DNA of 64,000 bases. It comes from Augochlora pura (lineage: Eukaryota > Arthropoda > Insecta > Hymenoptera > Halictidae). The stretch spans positions 16,368,001 through 16,432,000 of the forward strand of contig NC_135774.1 in assembly GCF_028453695.1 (NCBI RefSeq), read 5' to 3'. The notes under the pieces are model-generated. The model was not told the origin of the DNA. It was given only the letters and a program-made list of their open reading frames with translations, and did not search any database. Positions 62,053 through 64,000 of the stretch are shown here, in pieces. A program made the translations under genes and the position numbers. Positions within the stretch are counted from its first letter, which is position 1. Every line of letters starts with the position of its first letter.

Positions 62053-62276
62053 TTGCAGTCGTGATAGCATTTTTCATCTGTTGGGCGCCGTTCCACGTAC
62101 AACGGCTGATCGCTGTTTATGGGACAGAACCGGACCACATAACGTCGAACAGCAAAGGCATGGCTAACCTCTATCTTTTGATGACCTACACGTCCGGCGT
62201 TCTTTATTATATGTCCACAACGATTAACCCAATTCTGTACAACATCATGTCGAACAAGTTTCGAGCGGCTTTTATG
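62053..62276 (+). CDS. Pyrokinin/PBAN-type neuropeptide receptor, coding exon 2 (TM6-TM7)
   Basis: Joined to exon 1 at phase 1, the reading frame runs KMLVAVVIAFFICWAPFHVQ, the canonical TM6 with CWAPFH, then ECL3 and TM7 with the NPILYN form of NPxxY, ending in SNKFRAAFM. This adds codon 282 and 74 more codons (356 in all so far). The acceptor is the first CAG of a GTTGCAGTTGCAG repeat (exon begins 62053). A GTGAGC donor follows the ATG codon at 62274-62276, in phase 0. No stop occurs, so the C-terminal tail exon(s) lie past the window. The preceding polypyrimidine tract is weak. Reading on past the donor meets a stop near 62396, giving a tail unlike a receptor C-terminus, which supports splicing there. 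Confidence 0.92.
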
Positions 62277-62850
62277 GTGAGCACCGTTATCTTTTCATTT
62301 CAGTCATCAACTTGTTCCTCGGCATTTCAACTTCTCTTCTTCTTAATAGTCTTTATTCTGTTCTTTGTCCTAAAAACATTCATTTTTATAATCTGAATAT
62401 ATAGATTGTTCCCACCCTCATGAAATTGATATTTACCGTATAATACCGTAGATTAGAAAACTAAATGTCACGAGTTTGTTAGGTGTTTAAAATCATAATC
62501 TAACAATCACGCTTTATCCATTAAGTACACAAACTGATCAAAACAATTCGTTGAAGACTTGGGAAAATCTTGGAAAAAAGGAATGCACTCAAGTCTATCA
62601 CGTTCACAATCATTGCTTTAATACGCTCATGACTGTTACGAAATTTCGCCCAGCTAGTTTACTAATAACACACCTTGTATAATATAAGTAAACTGTGGAT
62701 TTTATGCATTTATGGCAAAAATGAACAAGTCAGACGTTGTAAAGAAATTATACAAATTTGAGGATAACGGTACATTATGTTTAACTTATTACAATTATTA
62801 AAGGAGGGAAGACATTTCCACCTAACTTATGTTTCTTATAATTAACTCAG
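62277..62850 (+). other. Start of intron 2, no gene recognised
   Basis: Begins GTGAGC directly after the FRAAFM codons. AT-rich, ending at the A-tail of the antisense retrotransposon. Confidence 0.6.
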
Positions 62851-62936
62851 AAAATTTTTTTTTTTCTTTTTTTTTCTTAGAGGTTTTACGTCGCATCAGC
62901 TGCAAGGCTATTAGCGACCTTCTATTTAAATAGACC
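62850..62936 (-). other. 3' UTR and A-tail of the non-LTR retrotransposon
   Basis: Read on the minus strand, the stop is followed by about 55 bases including TGATGCGACGTAAAACCTC and then an A-rich tail (A9 G A10), which marks the 3' terminus of the LINE copy. Confidence 0.8.
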
Positions 62937-64000
62937 TTATATTTTGTTTATTAAGCCTGTATCTCTCAGAAATTTTAATAGGTCCTTGATTTTGTTGATG
63001 TTTATGTTATCCTTGAGCAGTGGTTTTAGTTTGTGTTTGGTGCGCATATAATTGTATTTTCGGCAGTTTAAGATTAGGTGGTCCGTTGTCATTTGGGTGT
63101 TGCATTCTTCACATAGTGGGGATGGTCCTTTAGTTAGCAGATATGAGTTTGTGTATCTGGAATGGCCAATTCGGATGCGGCTAATCGCTACTTGGTCCCT
63201 CCTGGGTAGTGTACTGGTCATTTGATAGTTACTGAACAATTTTTCTGTAAAGTTAGTTATATGGAGTGGGACTGATTGTTTCCATGTAGTTTCCCATTGT
63301 TGCGTTAGTTGGCTTTTGATCGTTTTTATCATGTCTTCCATGTGTAGATTTTGGTCATCATTTGGCGGTGTTAATGCTGTTGCTTCTTTGTCTACTTGGT
63401 CAGCTCTTTCGTTGCCAGGGATGCCGACGTGAGATGGGATCCATATGATCTTTATTTTGTTTCCTTTGCATGTAATTTTGTGGTAGATTTCTATGATATT
63501 GAGGATGGTGTCGTTATTTGTTATTTTATTATTTAATGTTGCTATTGCACTGTAGGAATCGGTGAGTATGGCAGTATGTTGATAGGATTTTTCGTGTGCT
63601 ATTTTAAAGGCATGGTTTATACCCATTAGTTCGGCTGAGAGTACTGATGTTGCGTTGGAAAGTTTGATTCTAACTATTGATTCTGGTGTTACTACTGCAT
63701 ATCCAGTTCCAGATTCCGATTTGGAGCCGTCGGTATATATATGTATATAGTCTTTATGGTCATTTAGAATTTCTGCCATTAAGGAGCGGTATATTTCAGG
63801 ATTTGTGTTTCCTTTTGCATGGAGTAATAGTTCAGTGTTTGTTTCTATTGGTTGGATTGTCCATGGTGGAATTGTTGGAAGTCTTCGAGGTATGGTGGAT
63901 GTTAATTTGGTGTTTAATTCTTGTTCATATGTATGTATTCTGTAGTGATATGGTTTGGTTGAATGTTTGTTTTGTGTATACTTAGTGATAAGGCAGTTTG
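62937..64000 (-). CDS. Non-LTR retrotransposon ORF2, C-terminal part with RNase H (partial)
   Basis: The frame is open from its stop at 62937 up to and beyond the window edge at 64000. Counting from the in-frame Met at 63779, an RNase H domain shows all four acidic residues: YTDGS (D17), SAELMG (E50), LTDSYS (D74) and GNERAD (D127), with WIPSHVG just before the last. A cysteine/histidine cluster CEECNTQMTTDHLILNC follows near residue 220, as in Jockey/R1-type elements. Upstream, the linker that normally joins reverse transcriptase to RNase H (for example PRRLPTIPPWTIQ) is also open. The reverse transcriptase itself lies outside the window. No frameshift or stop is seen, so the element may be recent. 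Confidence 0.9.
   Translation of the reverse strand, partial: NCLITKYTQNKHSTKPYHYRIHTYEQELNTKLTSTIPRRLPTIPPWTIQPIETNTELLLHAKGNTNPEIYRSLMAEILNDHKDYIHIYTDGSKSESGTGYAVVTPESIVRIKLSNATSVLSAELMGINHAFKIAHEKSYQHTAILTDSYSAIATLNNKITNNDTILNIIEIYHKITCKGNKIKIIWIPSHVGIPGNERADQVDKEATALTPPNDDQNLHMEDMIKTIKSQLTQQWETTWKQSVPLHITNFTEKLFSNYQMTSTLPRRDQVAISRIRIGHSRYTNSYLLTKGPSPLCEECNTQMTTDHLILNCRKYNYMRTKHKLKPLLKDNININKIKDLLKFLRDTGLINKI

Noticed and set aside
1..64000. tRNA genes, CRISPR arrays, operons, prophage or other bacterial-type systems
   Set aside because: None seen. The repeats with spacers at 37838-38220 are tandem minisatellite units with related spacers inside an LTR, not CRISPR.

Overview
This is animal nuclear DNA, almost certainly from an insect. 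It is AT-rich, has no operons or closely packed genes, and contains a split neuropeptide G-protein-coupled receptor gene whose intron is full of mariner, Tc1-like, TTAA-flanked and LTR-derived sequence. The mariner terminal-repeat types and the receptor sequence suggest Hymenoptera (bee, ant or wasp), but that is inference from memory and not proven here.

The one host gene I can support is a pyrokinin/PBAN-type receptor on the + strand. Coding exon 1 (9156-9999) encodes the extracellular N-terminus, TM1-TM5 and the third intracellular loop. Coding exon 2 (62053-62276) encodes TM6 and TM7. They join in phase 1 across an intron of about 52 kb. Exon 2 ends at a GTGAGC donor with no stop codon, so the C-terminal tail lies beyond the window.

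Layout. 1-8496: upstream DNA with TTAA-flanked MITEs, a 1.3 kb mariner, and a decayed Tc1-like element that itself carries two insertions. 8497-9155: CpG-rich leader/promoter region. 9156-9999: exon 1. 10000-62052: intron 1, with a mariner starting 21 bp into the intron, an internally deleted Tc1/mariner-superfamily pseudogene, a mariner interrupted by a solo LTR, two solo LTRs of one family in opposite orientation (one carrying a seven-unit minisatellite), two more mariners, Tc1-like remnants, two long-hairpin elements, several TTAA MITEs, duplicated unclassified repeats and minisatellites. 62053-62276: exon 2. From about 62850 to the window end: the 3' part of a non-LTR retrotransposon on the - strand, apparently intact as far as it is visible.

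No tRNA, rRNA, CRISPR or bacterial-type feature was recognised. Most open frames in the intron are chance ORFs or transposon debris. The best leads are the hairpin-like units with linked variation inside one LTR, a 355 bp insertion bounded by ends of two different mariner families with an empty-site paralogue, the near-identical 713 bp hairpin element, and the mariner abutting the exon 1 splice donor.
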